Assembly (NCBI RefSeq): GCF_014698845.1
Contig: NZ_JACJTV010000008.1
Span: 124,001-188,000, forward strand
Source: Coleofasciculus sp. FACHB-1120
GTDB lineage: Bacteria > Cyanobacteriota > Cyanobacteriia > Cyanobacteriales > FACHB-T130
DNA length: 64,000 bases
Reading direction: 5' to 3'
A model generated the notes under the pieces. That model ran no database searches. It saw only the letters and a program-made list of their open reading frames with translations, and was not told the DNA's origin. Every line of letters begins with the position of its first letter. The first letter of the stretch is position 1. A program made the position numbers and the translations under genes. Below are positions 1 to 9,625 of this stretch, one piece after another.

Positions 1-517
1 CGCGGGGAAAAAAGGCGAACGCCAAGCCTCAGAAGGACTTGTCGGCAGCTACATCCATACCGGAGGTCGAGTTGGCGTCCTGGTGGAAGTGAACTGCGAG
101 ACAGACTTTGTCGCCCGCAACGAAGCTTTCCAAACTCTGGTGCGGAACATAGCCATGCAGATTGCAGCGTGCCCTAACGTTGAATATGTAAAGGTTGGCG
201 ACATTCCCGCTCAAATCGTTGAGAAGGAAAAAGAAATCGAAATGGGGCGGGATGACCTAGGCAACAAGCCACAGAACATCAAAGAAAAGATTGTTCAGGG
301 TCGGATTGACAAGCGCCTGCAAGAGTTGAGCTTAATCGATCAGCCCTACATTCGTGACCAAAGTATCACGGTGGAAGAGTTGATCAAGCAAAATATTGCG
401 ACTTTGGGTGAAAACATTCAAGTCCGTCGCTTCGTCCGATTTATTCTGGGCGAAGGATTGGAAAAGAAAGAAAGCAATTTTGCTGAGGAAGTTGCAGCTC
501 AAATGGGCGGCAATTAA
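1..517 (+). CDS. tsf: Elongation factor Ts, C-terminal part (5' end outside the window)
   Basis: EF-Ts is the nucleotide exchange factor that recycles EF-Tu-GDP to EF-Tu-GTP in the cytoplasm. The reading frame is open from base 2 and ends at TAA 515-517, so about 171 C-terminal residues are visible and the true start lies upstream. The family hallmark [11 protein letters not shown], in the EF-Tu-contacting core, is encoded at about 98-130, preceded by the usual [17 protein letters not shown] stretch. The tail ends in [10 protein letters not shown], typical of cyanobacterial EF-Ts. It is normally the second gene after rpsB, which would lie just left of the window. A strong hairpin terminator follows. 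Confidence 0.96.
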   Translation, partial: AGKKGERQASEGLVGSYIHTGGRVGVLVEVNCETDFVARNEAFQTLVRNIAMQIAACPNVEYVKVGDIPAQIVEKEKEIEMGRDDLGNKPQNIKEKIVQGRIDKRLQELSLIDQPYIRDQSITVEELIKQNIATLGENIQVRRFVRFILGEGLEKKESNFAEEVAAQMGGN

Positions 518-548
518 TCATCAAGTTTTCTGGCTGAATCGTTAGAAA

Positions 549-583
549 AGACAGGTTTCCATCATGGAGACCTGTCTTTTTTT
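549..583 (+). terminator. Rho-independent terminator of tsf
   Basis: AGACAGGT-TTCC at 549-560 pairs with GGA-GACCTGTCT at 566-577 around a short loop, and a run of seven T follows directly. It sits 32 bases after the tsf stop codon and should end the rpsB-tsf transcript. Confidence 0.9.
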
Positions 584-1020
584 ATCTTTATTTTAAAGAG
601 ATTTTCAGCGCTTGTAGGTAGGGCATCACCATTCTATATATTTCAAAAAATCAACACGTTTGAAACCATTTATAAAGACAGAAACACTAAAAGCAGAAAA
701 ACTTTTTGTTTCAGTGGAATTCTTAACATCCCCCCTAGGAGTGTTTTCTCGCTGCTTGTGTTAGACTTTTGAGCGCGAGTAGATGAAGGGGACACTGCGA
801 AACGCCACTGAGGAGTGCAAAGTCACCAGAAAAGCCACGGACTTTTTCAGCCCTTAAATAGACAGAAGCGTATCTTGGAGTCAGCATCAAGCTGACTATT
901 TGCTAGTAAATTTTAGAGCGCTACGGAAGTGACGTTTAGCTGGTGCGGGAAATCCTGTTAGGGTATTCAATTCTATTGATAATCTATTTCTGATAGTTCT
1001 AGGAAGAGGGAAGGATCGTA
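584..1020. other. Non-coding spacer between tsf and the phytochrome gene
   Basis: No credible reading frame and no tRNA-like fold was seen. The region presumably holds the promoter and leader of the phytochrome gene. A purine-rich stretch, GGAAGAGGGAAGGA, at about 1002-1016 lies just before the ATG at 1021 and can serve as the ribosome binding site. Confidence 0.5.
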
Positions 1021-3327
1021 ATGAAAATCAATTTACAAGTGCCAGGGATTAATTTAACTAGCTTGAAAGAGGCACCGATTCATACCGCCAGTCAAATTCA
1101 GCCTCATGGGATACTGTTTGTTCTTGCAGAACCTGAGTTAACCATATTGCAAGTTAGCAGCAATATATCTACAGTTTTCGGAATCTCTCCCGAAAAGATA
1201 CTGCAAAAAAAATTAGAAGAACTCCTCGATCCATTCCAGGTAGAGAGAATTAAAACAGGACTCTTAGAAGACAATCTTGATTTTATCAACCCTATTAAGA
1301 TTTGGGCTAGAAGAAAAGGCGACGAATACTTAGTGTTTGATGGTGTTTTCCACCGGAATCCAGATGGGTTTTTAGTTTTGGAATTAGAGCCTGCAATTTC
1401 TCAGGAGAATATCCCCTTCTTAAGCTTTTATCATCTAGCTAGAGCTTCCATCAACCAGTTAGAAAAAACATCAACTCTAGGTGATTTTTGTCAGATTATT
1501 GTCAAAGAGGTGCGAAAAGTCACTGGATTTGACAGAGTGATGCTATATAAATTTGATGACGATGGTCATGGATCGGTCATCGCTGAAGAAAAACTAGAAA
1601 GTATGGAGCCTTACTTAGGTCTTCACTACCCAGAATCAGATATTCCTAAACCAGCTAGAAAATTATTCACCTCGAATTGGATCAGATTAATCCCGGATAC
1701 TACTTCTCAGCCTGCTAAACTTTTTCCGACTCTTAATCCAGCTAGTCAGCTTCCGCTTGATTTAACGAACTCTATTCTCAGAAGCGCGTCTCCTTGTCAT
1801 ATACAGTACTTACACAATATGGGTGTGGGTGCTTCTCTGACAATTTCATTGATGAAAGATCAAAAACTTTGGGGTCTGATTGCTTGCCATCATCAGTCAC
1901 CCAAATATGTTCCTTATGAGCTGCGTAAAGCTTGCGAATTTTTGGGGCGCGTTATCTTTTCAGAAATCTCAACGAGAGAAGAAACTGAAGATTACGACTA
2001 TCGCATGAGGTTGACATATATCCAATCAGCCTTGGTTGAATATATGTCCCAAGAAGAAAACTTCATTGATGGTTTAGTTAAACACCAACCGAATTTACTC
2101 GATCTCGCGAATGCTAAAGGTGCCGCTGTATGCTTTGGCGGGAATTGCACGGTGGTTGGGGAGACTCCCACAGAAGAAGAAGTCAATTTTTTAGTCCAAT
2201 GGCTAAAGAATAACGTCGATGAAGAGGTCTTCTATAGCGATTCCTTACCTCATATTTATCCAGATGCGGAAAGGTTCAAAAACGTTGCCAGTGGCTTATT
2301 AGCGATTCCGATTTCTCAGAATAACTATGTTTTGTGGTTCCGACCAGAAGTGATTCAAACCGTTAATTGGGGTGGCGATCCCAATAAGGCGTTTGAAGTA
2401 ACCCAGTCAGAGGGAAATATTCGTCTGTGTCCTCGCAAATCCTTTGAGCTATGGAAGGAAACGGTTCGCTTAACCTCTTTACCCTGGAAACAGGTAGAAA
2501 TTAAAGCAGCACTTGAACTCAGAAAGGCAATTATTAACATTGTGCTTCGCCAAGCTGATGAACTTGCCCAATTAGCTCAAGACTTAGAACGTTCCAATGC
2601 TGAGCTGAAAAAGTTTGCTTACGTCGCCTCCCATGACTTGCAAGAGCCACTCAATCAGGTAGCGAACTACGTGCAACTTTTAGAGATGCGCTATCAAGAG
2701 CAACTCGACGAAGACGCGAAGGAATTTATTGGCTTCACTGTTGAGGGAGTCAGCTTAATGCAGACGCTAATTGATGATGTGCTGGCATACTCTAAGGTGG
2801 ATATGCAGGCCATTGAGTTTGAAATGACTGGGGTGGAGACGGCTTTAGACCGCGCCTTGGCTAATTTGCGAGGACGCATCTCGGAAACAGGAACTGCGAT
2901 CGCTCACGATCCCTTGCCGACGGTTATGGCAGATAGCACCCAGTTAATGCAACTGTTCCAGAACCTGATTGGCAACGCCATCAAATTCCGCAGTGAGCAA
3001 CCGCCAGAAATCCATGTAGGAGCTTCTCGGCTAGAGGATGCGTGGCTATTCTCAGTACGGGATAATGGCATTGGCATTGATCCGCAGTTTAGCGATCGCA
3101 TTTTTGTCATCTTTCAGCGTCTGCACACGCGGGATGAGTATCAAGGTACAGGAATGGGTTTAGCAATTTGCAAAAAGATTGTCGAGTGTCACCGAGGGCG
3201 CATCTGGGTCGAGTCCCAATTAGGTCAGGGTGCAACATTCTACTTTACGATTCCAGTAGGGGGACGCGATCGTGAGCGTAGAAACGGAAGAAAACCACAA
3301 AACAATCTTTTTAGTCGAGGACAATAA
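1021..3327 (+). CDS. cph1: Cph1-type phytochrome histidine kinase
   Basis: This is a red/far-red light-sensing histidine kinase that phosphorylates an Rcp1-type response regulator. The 768-residue protein has the full order PAS (about 20-125), GAF (about 145-320), PHY (about 330-510), HisKA (about 525-595) and HATPase_c (about 640-745). The bilin-attachment cysteine is C259, in SPCHIQYL, followed by H260. The chromophore-pocket motif reads YPESDIPKPAR (D207-I-P), and H290 is present in WGLIACHH. The PHY tongue has WGGDP and PRKSFELW. The phospho-acceptor is H538 in SHDLQEPL, then N-box QNLIGNAIKF and G-boxes DNGIGI and GTGMGL. C259, H290 and H538 match the numbering I recall for Synechocystis Cph1, so phycocyanobilin binding and kinase activity are expected. 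It overlaps the next gene by 56 bases. Confidence 0.95.
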   Translation: MKINLQVPGINLTSLKEAPIHTASQIQPHGILFVLAEPELTILQVSSNISTVFGISPEKILQKKLEELLDPFQVERIKTGLLEDNLDFINPIKIWARRKGDEYLVFDGVFHRNPDGFLVLELEPAISQENIPFLSFYHLARASINQLEKTSTLGDFCQIIVKEVRKVTGFDRVMLYKFDDDGHGSVIAEEKLESMEPYLGLHYPESDIPKPARKLFTSNWIRLIPDTTSQPAKLFPTLNPASQLPLDLTNSILRSASPCHIQYLHNMGVGASLTISLMKDQKLWGLIACHHQSPKYVPYELRKACEFLGRVIFSEISTREETEDYDYRMRLTYIQSALVEYMSQEENFIDGLVKHQPNLLDLANAKGAAVCFGGNCTVVGETPTEEEVNFLVQWLKNNVDEEVFYSDSLPHIYPDAERFKNVASGLLAIPISQNNYVLWFRPEVIQTVNWGGDPNKAFEVTQSEGNIRLCPRKSFELWKETVRLTSLPWKQVEIKAALELRKAIINIVLRQADELAQLAQDLERSNAELKKFAYVASHDLQEPLNQVANYVQLLEMRYQEQLDEDAKEFIGFTVEGVSLMQTLIDDVLAYSKVDMQAIEFEMTGVETALDRALANLRGRISETGTAIAHDPLPTVMADSTQLMQLFQNLIGNAIKFRSEQPPEIHVGASRLEDAWLFSVRDNGIGIDPQFSDRIFVIFQRLHTRDEYQGTGMGLAICKKIVECHRGRIWVESQLGQGATFYFTIPVGGRDRERRNGRKPQNNLFSRGQ

Positions 3328-3718
3328 AGCCGATATCCGCTTAATCCAAGAAGCCTTAAAAAATAGCTCGCTTCCACACCAAGTCGTGACAGTTAGGGAT
3401 GGTGTGGATGCGATGGCTTTCTTGCGCCAAGAAGGCGAGTATGCTGATGCACCTCGCCCTGACCTGATTTTGCTGGATTTGAACTTGCCGAAGAAGGATG
3501 GTCGAGAAGTTTTGGCGGAAATTAAAGCCGATCCCAAGCTGAAACGCATCCCAGTAGTAGTGCTGACAACTTCAAAAAATGAAGATGATATTTTCCATAG
3601 CTATGACTTGCACGTAAATTGCTACATCACCAAATCCCGCAACCTCAGCCAGCTCTTCAAAATTGTTAAAGGAATTGAAGAGTTTTGGCTGGAAACTGTT
3701 ACCCTGCCATCGGAATGA
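3272..3718 (+). CDS. rcp1: Rcp1-type single-domain response regulator
   Basis: This 148-residue CheY-like receiver has no output domain. The acidic pocket is VEDN near residues 15-18, the phospho-acceptor is D69 in LILLDLNLP, the switch threonine is T100 in VVLTTS, and the conserved lysine is K121 in CYITKS. The start is GTG at 3272, inside the 3' end of the phytochrome gene, with a purine-rich AGGGGGA about 8 bases upstream. The overlap implies translational coupling and matched output with the kinase. This is the classical cph1-rcp1 arrangement: the phytochrome phosphorylates this protein, and the downstream target is not known from sequence. Confidence 0.93.
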   Translation: MSVETEENHKTIFLVEDNKADIRLIQEALKNSSLPHQVVTVRDGVDAMAFLRQEGEYADAPRPDLILLDLNLPKKDGREVLAEIKADPKLKRIPVVVLTTSKNEDDIFHSYDLHVNCYITKSRNLSQLFKIVKGIEEFWLETVTLPSE

Positions 3719-3799
3719 TGACAAGAAATTTTCGTATCTTGTTAAAATGCAAGCAGTTGCCGAGCGGGGACAGGAGGGGAGGGGAGATCCCAGAAGATT

Positions 3800-4981
3800 A
3801 TGCCTGGAAGCTCTATAAAAATCTTGTTGATTGAGGACAACTTGGCAGAAGCCAGATTCATGCAAGAGCTTCTGAAACAAGCCAAGTTCAAACAGTTTAG
3901 TCTGGTACATGTCAAACGATTGAGGGAAGCGCTCAATCGACTCAATGAAGATTGCTTTGATGTAATTTTGTTGGATCTGACCCTACCTGACAGTCAAGGT
4001 TTGTGTTCTCTAGCTCCCCTAAACAGCCACGCTTCTGGCTTACCGATTGTTGTGCTGACAAATACGAATGACGATGAATTAGCGATAGAAGCAGTCCGAC
4101 AAGGGGCACAAGATTATCTGGTTAAGCGCCAAGTTAATGCAGAGGTGCTAGTTCGCTCTTTGTGCTATGCAATTGAGCGAAAGCAGGTTTCGGAAACATT
4201 ACGAACAGTCAATGAGGCGTTAGAAATCCGAGTTCAGGAACGAACGGCTGAGCTAGTTAAAGCCCAAGAAATTAATCAGTCTAAATCTGAATTTGTTTCT
4301 ATGCTTTCTCACGATTTCCGCAATCCTCTGAATAGGATTCTCCTTTCTGCTGGATTGCTCCAAGACTACGACCAAAAACTAAGCGATGAGAAGAAAAATA
4401 CTCATCTCAAACTGATTCGTTCAGCAATCAAAAATCTGGCTCAGCTATTAGATGAAATTACATTCATCGGGAAAGCTGATTCAGGGCAACTTCAGTGTCA
4501 ACTGATTCCTCTAGATTTGAAATCATTCTGCTACAAATTGGTCGAAGAGTTGCAACTCTTTACAGTTGAAAAATATCAAATTATTTTCACCTGTCAAGAG
4601 GAATTGGGAGAGGCGTTATGGGATGAAACCCTACTGCGGCATATTTTAGACAATTTACTCGCTAACGCGATTAAGTATTCACCAGAAGGCGGCACAGTGC
4701 GTTTTGAACTAAGCAGCCACGAGAAAACAGTCATCTTTCAGATTCAAGATCAAGGAATTGGCATTCCCAAAGAAGATCAACCTCGGCTGTTTCAGCCTTT
4801 CAATCGTGCTAGAAACGTCGGCACAATTCCTGGCACTGGGTTGGGGTTAGCGATGGTCAAAAAGTGTGTAGAGGCACATGGGGGTGAGATTTCAATGAAG
4901 AGTGAAGTCGGAGTCGGCACGAGTTTTACGGTGACGCTGCCGTTGATCGGAGAAGCAGCGTCATTGGATAGAGGTGCCTAA
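3800..4981 (+). CDS. Hybrid response regulator-histidine kinase
   Basis: The 393-residue protein begins with a receiver domain (IEDN at 11-14, phospho-acceptor D59 in VILLDLTLP, K109 in YLVKRQ). It continues through a short coiled-coil linker (about 125-160) into HisKA (H171 in MLSHDFRNPLN) and HATPase_c (NLLANAIKYSPEGG, DQGIGIP, GTGLGLAMVKK). It has no sensory domain or membrane segment, so its input must be phosphotransfer or partner binding through the N-terminal receiver. It lies 81 bases after the Rcp1-like gene on the same strand, which suggests one light-responsive phosphorelay, with this kinase a possible next acceptor. That link is inference from position. Confidence 0.9.
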   Translation: MPGSSIKILLIEDNLAEARFMQELLKQAKFKQFSLVHVKRLREALNRLNEDCFDVILLDLTLPDSQGLCSLAPLNSHASGLPIVVLTNTNDDELAIEAVRQGAQDYLVKRQVNAEVLVRSLCYAIERKQVSETLRTVNEALEIRVQERTAELVKAQEINQSKSEFVSMLSHDFRNPLNRILLSAGLLQDYDQKLSDEKKNTHLKLIRSAIKNLAQLLDEITFIGKADSGQLQCQLIPLDLKSFCYKLVEELQLFTVEKYQIIFTCQEELGEALWDETLLRHILDNLLANAIKYSPEGGTVRFELSSHEKTVIFQIQDQGIGIPKEDQPRLFQPFNRARNVGTIPGTGLGLAMVKKCVEAHGGEISMKSEVGVGTSFTVTLPLIGEAASLDRGA

Positions 4982-5376
4982 GTCGAGAAATGTAATTAAA
5001 TCTACAGGCAGGGGAAGGGGAATCGGTCGCCTTCTTGCCATTTTCACTGTCTTCCACCATCCGTACTGAATTTGTCCCACCGCAAGGACGGTTAGTGTGC
5101 GGTAGTTCGCTTGTACATCGCGTTATTATTAGTCCTTAGTCGATAGGCATTAGCCTGTTGCTACTGACCGATAACAAATGAAGAAGGGTCGTGGATTAAA
5201 TAACTTCTAAAATTCACCTTCTGTAGGGGCTTTTTCTGTGCCATGCCCCTACGCTTTTGAATTGGGGTTGAATAAATTCATGTTTCTGAATGAACGAATG
5301 ACGGGGAGTCGGTATTCTAAAGTAGGGGAGTACATCTGTACGCCCGTACCGTCCCGATTGACAGATGTAAGCAGCA
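4982..5376. other. Spacer with one dispersed hairpin repeat
   Basis: No gene was seen in this 395-base stretch. It holds the hairpin GTAGGGGC...GCCCCTAC at 5223-5252, which has a near-identical partner elsewhere in the window, and a second GTAGGGGAG at about 5322 without a pairing arm. Confidence 0.5.
5223..5252 (+). repeat. Dispersed hairpin repeat, copy 1 (GTAGGGGC/GCCCCTAC)
   Basis: Two 8-base perfect inverted arms, 5223-5230 and 5245-5252, flank a T-rich loop containing TGCCAT. The same arms and the same TGCCAT loop end occur at 46204-46232 in the opposite orientation, so this is a dispersed element and not a chance hairpin. The T run lies inside the loop, so it is not a normal terminator. 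Confidence 0.7.
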
Positions 5377-6288
5377 ATGGCGAGAAGAGTAGAGGAAATT
5401 GAGCGGGATATGGCAGCGCTGGAAGAAGCAATCAAAGCGATCGCTATAGAATTCCACGATACATACAACGATTACCTGACTGCCTTAGGACAAGCCATGC
5501 GGCAGCAGTTGATCGTGGCGAGTTATTATCTTTGCACCCAAGTTTATCCGGAAGCGTTTCTCAGCCTGTCCGTCAGAGAACGACAGCAATTGCAACAGAA
5601 CCTTCAGCAAGTGGTAAGGCTTGCTCAACCACAACTGCGAACCCTTGAAAGCAGTCGTCCCTCTCAGACATCCGACTGGGAACTACCTCCAGAAGAGGGT
5701 TTTACCGCCCCAACTGATGATTTAGCCATCGAGATGCCAGCGCCACCAGACACTCTCGACACCCTAAACCTCAATAGCGACAGCTCAACCAGTCGCTTTA
5801 CCTTTTCTAACGTCCCTACAGACAACCCAGAGGATTTGGCTCGATGGCAGGAAGCGGTAGAAAACGCCATGAGCGAAACGTTACTCGACGTTTCTTGCCA
5901 AAGTAATCGTCTATTACAAGAAGTGGGGATATTACCGAAAAACTTTCCACAAGCTGTTCTGGAAGCTGCTGCTAGAGCGGAGCCATCGGGAGAGCCTGTG
6001 GTGGGACGTCCCAATCTTTTAAAATTTGTGGTTCAAATGGAAAATGAGCCGGGAGAAACGTCAAATCTCCCGGCTTTAGAAAAACCAACTTTGATACCGA
6101 TTATCGCGCTCCATCTGCGATTATCTGAGATTGAATTTGCTGATTCAACGGTAATGGCTGGGCGCAACCAGATTCGGAACCTTAGCGCACGACTTAGCAC
6201 GCTGCGTCGAGAATTTCAGAAAAAGCAACGAGAGCGCACCGTAGCTGCGGCAGAAGCCGCTTGGCGTGCCTGTTGGTTTGAAGAATAA
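5377..6288 (+). CDS. Conserved hypothetical protein upstream of recG
   Basis: The 303-residue soluble protein has a charged helical N-terminus (about 1-90, rich in E, R, Q and probably coiled-coil), a Ser/Pro/Thr-rich linker (about 95-150) and a second helical part ending in a basic RREFQKKQRERTVAAAEAAWRACW segment (about 275-300). There is no signal peptide, membrane segment or catalytic motif that I recognise. From memory, proteins of this type sit beside recG in other cyanobacteria, so the two may be functionally linked. It begins with ATG at 5377 and is separated from recG by 123 bases carrying TTAATGG/TAGCAATTAAC-type short repeats. Confidence 0.8.
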   Translation: MARRVEEIERDMAALEEAIKAIAIEFHDTYNDYLTALGQAMRQQLIVASYYLCTQVYPEAFLSLSVRERQQLQQNLQQVVRLAQPQLRTLESSRPSQTSDWELPPEEGFTAPTDDLAIEMPAPPDTLDTLNLNSDSSTSRFTFSNVPTDNPEDLARWQEAVENAMSETLLDVSCQSNRLLQEVGILPKNFPQAVLEAAARAEPSGEPVVGRPNLLKFVVQMENEPGETSNLPALEKPTLIPIIALHLRLSEIEFADSTVMAGRNQIRNLSARLSTLRREFQKKQRERTVAAAEAAWRACWFEE

Positions 6289-6411
6289 TGGGAATCGTCA
6301 TAACGATTGACAATATCCGGGTGAGGACTGCTATTGGCTAATGGTTAATGGCTAGTTGTAAGAATAATCAGGCTATTTGCGATTAGCAATTAACAACAAA
6401 GGGGAGAGAAG

Positions 6412-8922
6412 ATGCAAATAGAATCACCGGATTGGCTGCGATTGCAGAAAGCCCTTTCAGTCGAGGCAGAACGGGGCTTTACGGACTTAATGGGGAAACA
6501 ATATCGTTTCAGTGAATTCTTATGCCTAGAGTTCGGTAAAGCTCCATCGTTTTTGCCACTAATCGAACGACATCGGTGGCAGGAGATGGCGTCTCAGTTT
6601 GCCCGTTACCCGAACCTCACCCTCTCCCAGCGACAACACTTGGTCGTTGAAACGCGGCGATTTCTCCACCAAATGCAACAAGTGATGGAGAGGCAAGAGC
6701 GATCGCGATCGCATCAACGAAATGAAGACAATCAGCAAGAAGTAGAAACCCTTCAATCGTCTCCATCCCCGGCTACCCCAATTCCGCGCACCACGCCCCT
6801 TGTCCAGTCCAACGTAGCGATTTCTCTTGACCAACCGCTGACCAGTTTGCCAGATGTGGGAATCAGAAAAGGCGGGTATTTAGCCAAGCTGGATCTACAT
6901 ACAGTGCGGGATATCCTCTTTTATTACCCCCGCGACCACATTGACTATGCGCGTCAGGTGAATATCTCTGAGCTGGAAGCGGGTGAAACGGTGACACTGA
7001 TAGGAACGGTGAAGCGCTGTACCTGCTTTAGTAGCCCAAAAAACAAGAAATTAACCATAATGCAGGTGGTGCTGAAAGATCGCACGGGTCAAATCAGCCT
7101 CAGCCGCTTTTTTGCAGGTTCTCGCTACAGCAATCGCGGCTGGCAAGAAGGAATCAAAAATCGGTATCCCCAAGGGGCAGTCGTGGCGGCTTCTGGCTTG
7201 GTGAAGAAAAGCCAATATGGTCTGACTTTGGACGATCCACAACTGGAAGTTTTGGCAAACCCTGGAGACCCGATTGATTCCCACACCATTGGTCGGGTGG
7301 TGCCGGTGTATCCCCTAACAGAGGGCGTAGCGGCAGATATGGTGAGGCAGGCGGTCATTGCTGCTCTCCCCGCCGCCGCCCAGCTCAAAGATCCTTTACC
7401 CGCGGTTTTACGGGATGGGTATGGATTGATGAAGTTGTCGGATGCGATCGCCAACATCCATTTTCCTGCTGACAGTGCCGCCAAGGAAGCCGCCCGTCGC
7501 CGTTTAGTCTTCGATGAGTTTTTCTACCTTCAATTGGGTTTCCTCCTCCGTCGCCAAGCCCAACGCCAAAAGCAGTCCAGCGCTATCTTAGCTCCCAGAG
7601 GAAAGCTGATTGAACAATTCCACGAAGTTTTGCCTTTTCGATTAACGGGTGCCCAACAGCGGGTACTCAACGACATCCTCAACGATTTGCAATCATCCAC
7701 CCCAATGAATCGGTTGGTGCAAGGCGATGTCGGTTCTGGTAAAACTGTCGTGGCAGTTATTGCCATCCTCGCCGCGATTCAATCCGGCTACCAAGCGGCG
7801 CTGATGGCTCCCACTGAAGTTTTGGCAGAACAGCACTATCGCAAGTTAGTCAGTTGGTTCAATCTTCTGTACTTGCCCGTAGAACTACTGACAGGTTCCA
7901 CCAAAACTGCCAAGCGCCGCCAAATTCATGCCCATCTAGAAACAGGCGAACTGCCCCTATTAGTCGGGACTCATGCTCTGATTCAAGAGAAAGTCAGTTT
8001 TCATAAGCTGGGATTGGTAGTGATTGACGAACAGCACCGTTTTGGAGTGGAACAACGGGCGCTGTTGCAGCAAAAAGGCGAACAACCCCATGTATTAACC
8101 ATGACCGCTACGCCAATTCCCCGCACCCTGGCGCTGACAGTACATGGGGATTTGGATGTGAGCCAGATTGATGAGATGCCACCCGGTCGGCAAGCAATTC
8201 ATACGACCGTACTCACGGGCAAAGAACGCACCAATGCCTACGATCTCATCTGCCGCGAAGTTGCTCAAGGGCGTCAAGCATATATCGTCTTACCCCTGAT
8301 TGAAGAATCGGAAAAGTTGGATGTGCGTTCGGCAGTTGAGGAGCATCAGCGCCTCTCAGAAAGTATTTTCCCTCAGTTCCAAGTAGGATTGCTGCACGGT
8401 CGTATGAGTTCAGCGGAAAAAGATGAGGCAATTACCCGATTCCGCGATAACCAGACTCAAATCATTGTCTCTACTACGGTGATTGAAGTGGGTGTGGATG
8501 TGCCGAATGCAACGGTGATGATGATTGAGAATGCCGAACGTTTTGGCTTATCGCAGTTACACCAGTTGCGGGGGCGCGTCGGTCGCGGTGCCGCTCAATC
8601 TTTCTGCCTTCTGATGAGCAGCACCAAAACCGCAGATGCTCGTTACCGGCTCAATGTATTAGAACAATCCCAAGACGGCTTTTTTATTGCTGAGATGGAT
8701 ATGCGGCTGCGCGGCCCCGGTCAAGTGCTGGGAACTCGCCAGTCTGGGGTGCCAGATTTTGCCTTGGCGAGTTTGGTGGAAGATCAGGAAGTATTGAATA
8801 TCGCGCGGGATGCTGCTGAGAAAGTGATGGCACAAGATGCCAACTTAGAGCGATCGCCCTTATTAAAAGCTGAGTTAGATTATCGTTACCAGCGCTTAAT
8901 GGGCGGGGCAATCTTAACATGA
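6412..8922 (+). CDS. recG: ATP-dependent DNA helicase RecG
   Basis: RecG remodels stalled replication forks and branch-migrates Holliday junctions. The 836-residue protein has a cyanobacterial N-terminal extension of about 140 residues (with an RSRSHQR low-complexity linker near 97-103). An OB-fold wedge domain follows (about 150-320), then the helicase core with Walker A GDVGSGKT (about 438-445), DEQH Walker B (about 538-541), TATPIPRTL, and the C-terminal lobe with QLRGRVGRG and the RecG-typical RYRLNVLEQSQDGFFIAE and GPGQVLGTRQSG. All helicase motifs look intact. Start ATG 6412 follows GGGGAGAGAAG. Its TGA overlaps the ATG of the decayed gene downstream. Confidence 0.97.
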   Translation: MQIESPDWLRLQKALSVEAERGFTDLMGKQYRFSEFLCLEFGKAPSFLPLIERHRWQEMASQFARYPNLTLSQRQHLVVETRRFLHQMQQVMERQERSRSHQRNEDNQQEVETLQSSPSPATPIPRTTPLVQSNVAISLDQPLTSLPDVGIRKGGYLAKLDLHTVRDILFYYPRDHIDYARQVNISELEAGETVTLIGTVKRCTCFSSPKNKKLTIMQVVLKDRTGQISLSRFFAGSRYSNRGWQEGIKNRYPQGAVVAASGLVKKSQYGLTLDDPQLEVLANPGDPIDSHTIGRVVPVYPLTEGVAADMVRQAVIAALPAAAQLKDPLPAVLRDGYGLMKLSDAIANIHFPADSAAKEAARRRLVFDEFFYLQLGFLLRRQAQRQKQSSAILAPRGKLIEQFHEVLPFRLTGAQQRVLNDILNDLQSSTPMNRLVQGDVGSGKTVVAVIAILAAIQSGYQAALMAPTEVLAEQHYRKLVSWFNLLYLPVELLTGSTKTAKRRQIHAHLETGELPLLVGTHALIQEKVSFHKLGLVVIDEQHRFGVEQRALLQQKGEQPHVLTMTATPIPRTLALTVHGDLDVSQIDEMPPGRQAIHTTVLTGKERTNAYDLICREVAQGRQAYIVLPLIEESEKLDVRSAVEEHQRLSESIFPQFQVGLLHGRMSSAEKDEAITRFRDNQTQIIVSTTVIEVGVDVPNATVMMIENAERFGLSQLHQLRGRVGRGAAQSFCLLMSSTKTADARYRLNVLEQSQDGFFIAEMDMRLRGPGQVLGTRQSGVPDFALASLVEDQEVLNIARDAAEKVMAQDANLERSPLLKAELDYRYQRLMGGAILT

Positions 8923-9308
8923 TTAACCACGACCGCTTATACTCAAAGAACTGCTTACCGATTGTTTCTGGTTTTGTTGACACTTATCTCCAGCTAAATG
9001 CAGTAGAAGAAATTTTTCAAGCAGAAATAGCTAAATTTGAACCAGCACAACAGGAGGTAGTGATGGAAATCATCACCAATTGGATGCAGCAAGGTATAGA
9101 ACGAAGGTTGTAACAAGGAAGGCAAGAAGGAAAGTTGGCAGTGATTATGCGCTTCCTCAATCGCCGAATCGGTACAGTTGAGCCTGAGTTGCAAGAGCGA
9201 ATTCGCCAGTGATCCCTCAACCAGCTAGAAGATTTAGCCGAGGCGTTGTTAGACTTTTCGGATGTCGCAGATTTGGCTGCTTAGTTAGAAAGCCGAGGAG
9301 AGGATTAA
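8919..9308 (+). pseudogene. Decayed Rpn-family nuclease/DUF4351 gene
   Basis: Frame 8919 begins MINHDRL, the usual start of cyanobacterial Rpn-family (recombination-promoting nuclease, DUF4351) proteins. It then jumps directly to the late-region motif GFVDTYLQLN...EVVMEIITNWMQQGIE, so the central PD-(D/E)xK nuclease portion is missing. The DUF4351 tail continues in the same frame through three stops: TAA 9111-9113, then QGRQEGKLAVIMRFLNRRIG, TGA 9210-9212, then SLNQLEDLAEALLDFSDV, TAG 9282-9284, and a final TAA 9306-9308. An internal deletion plus three nonsense codons means no active product. Such genes are multicopy and mobile-associated in cyanobacteria. Confidence 0.85.
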
Positions 9309-9625
9309 AGGCTAGAATTCTTACAAATTTGTGATACGCTCTGGTTTGCGCGATCGCTCCTAATTAAAATCAGATATGAGGTCATCGTGACCAGTGGCTG
9401 ATAGAAGCTGAAACTTTGACGGAATTAGCCTTAAAGCTTTCCTTTGGAATGGAAAGCTATTTTTTATATATGTATAATATTCAATAAACTTAATAAGTAA
9501 AATTAATATATCAAATCAAGTGCCTGTTACCTAATAAATTATCTCTTAAAAATATAATAATCTCGACACGATTACAGAATAACAGTTATTATAAACAGCA
9601 ATTCAATATTCCGGTAAAACTAGAT
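9309..9625. other. AT-rich spacer before the membrane protein gene
   Basis: Apart from the terminator at 9435-9465, this region shows only AT-rich non-coding sequence (about 9466-9610). It is probably the promoter region of the following gene. One HIP1-like site lies at about 9350. Confidence 0.5.
9435..9465 (+). terminator. Rho-independent terminator downstream of recG and the pseudogene
   Basis: AGCTTTCC at 9435-9442 pairs perfectly with GGAAAGCT at 9451-9458 over an 8-base loop, and ATTTTTT follows. It is the first good terminator after recG. Confidence 0.8.
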
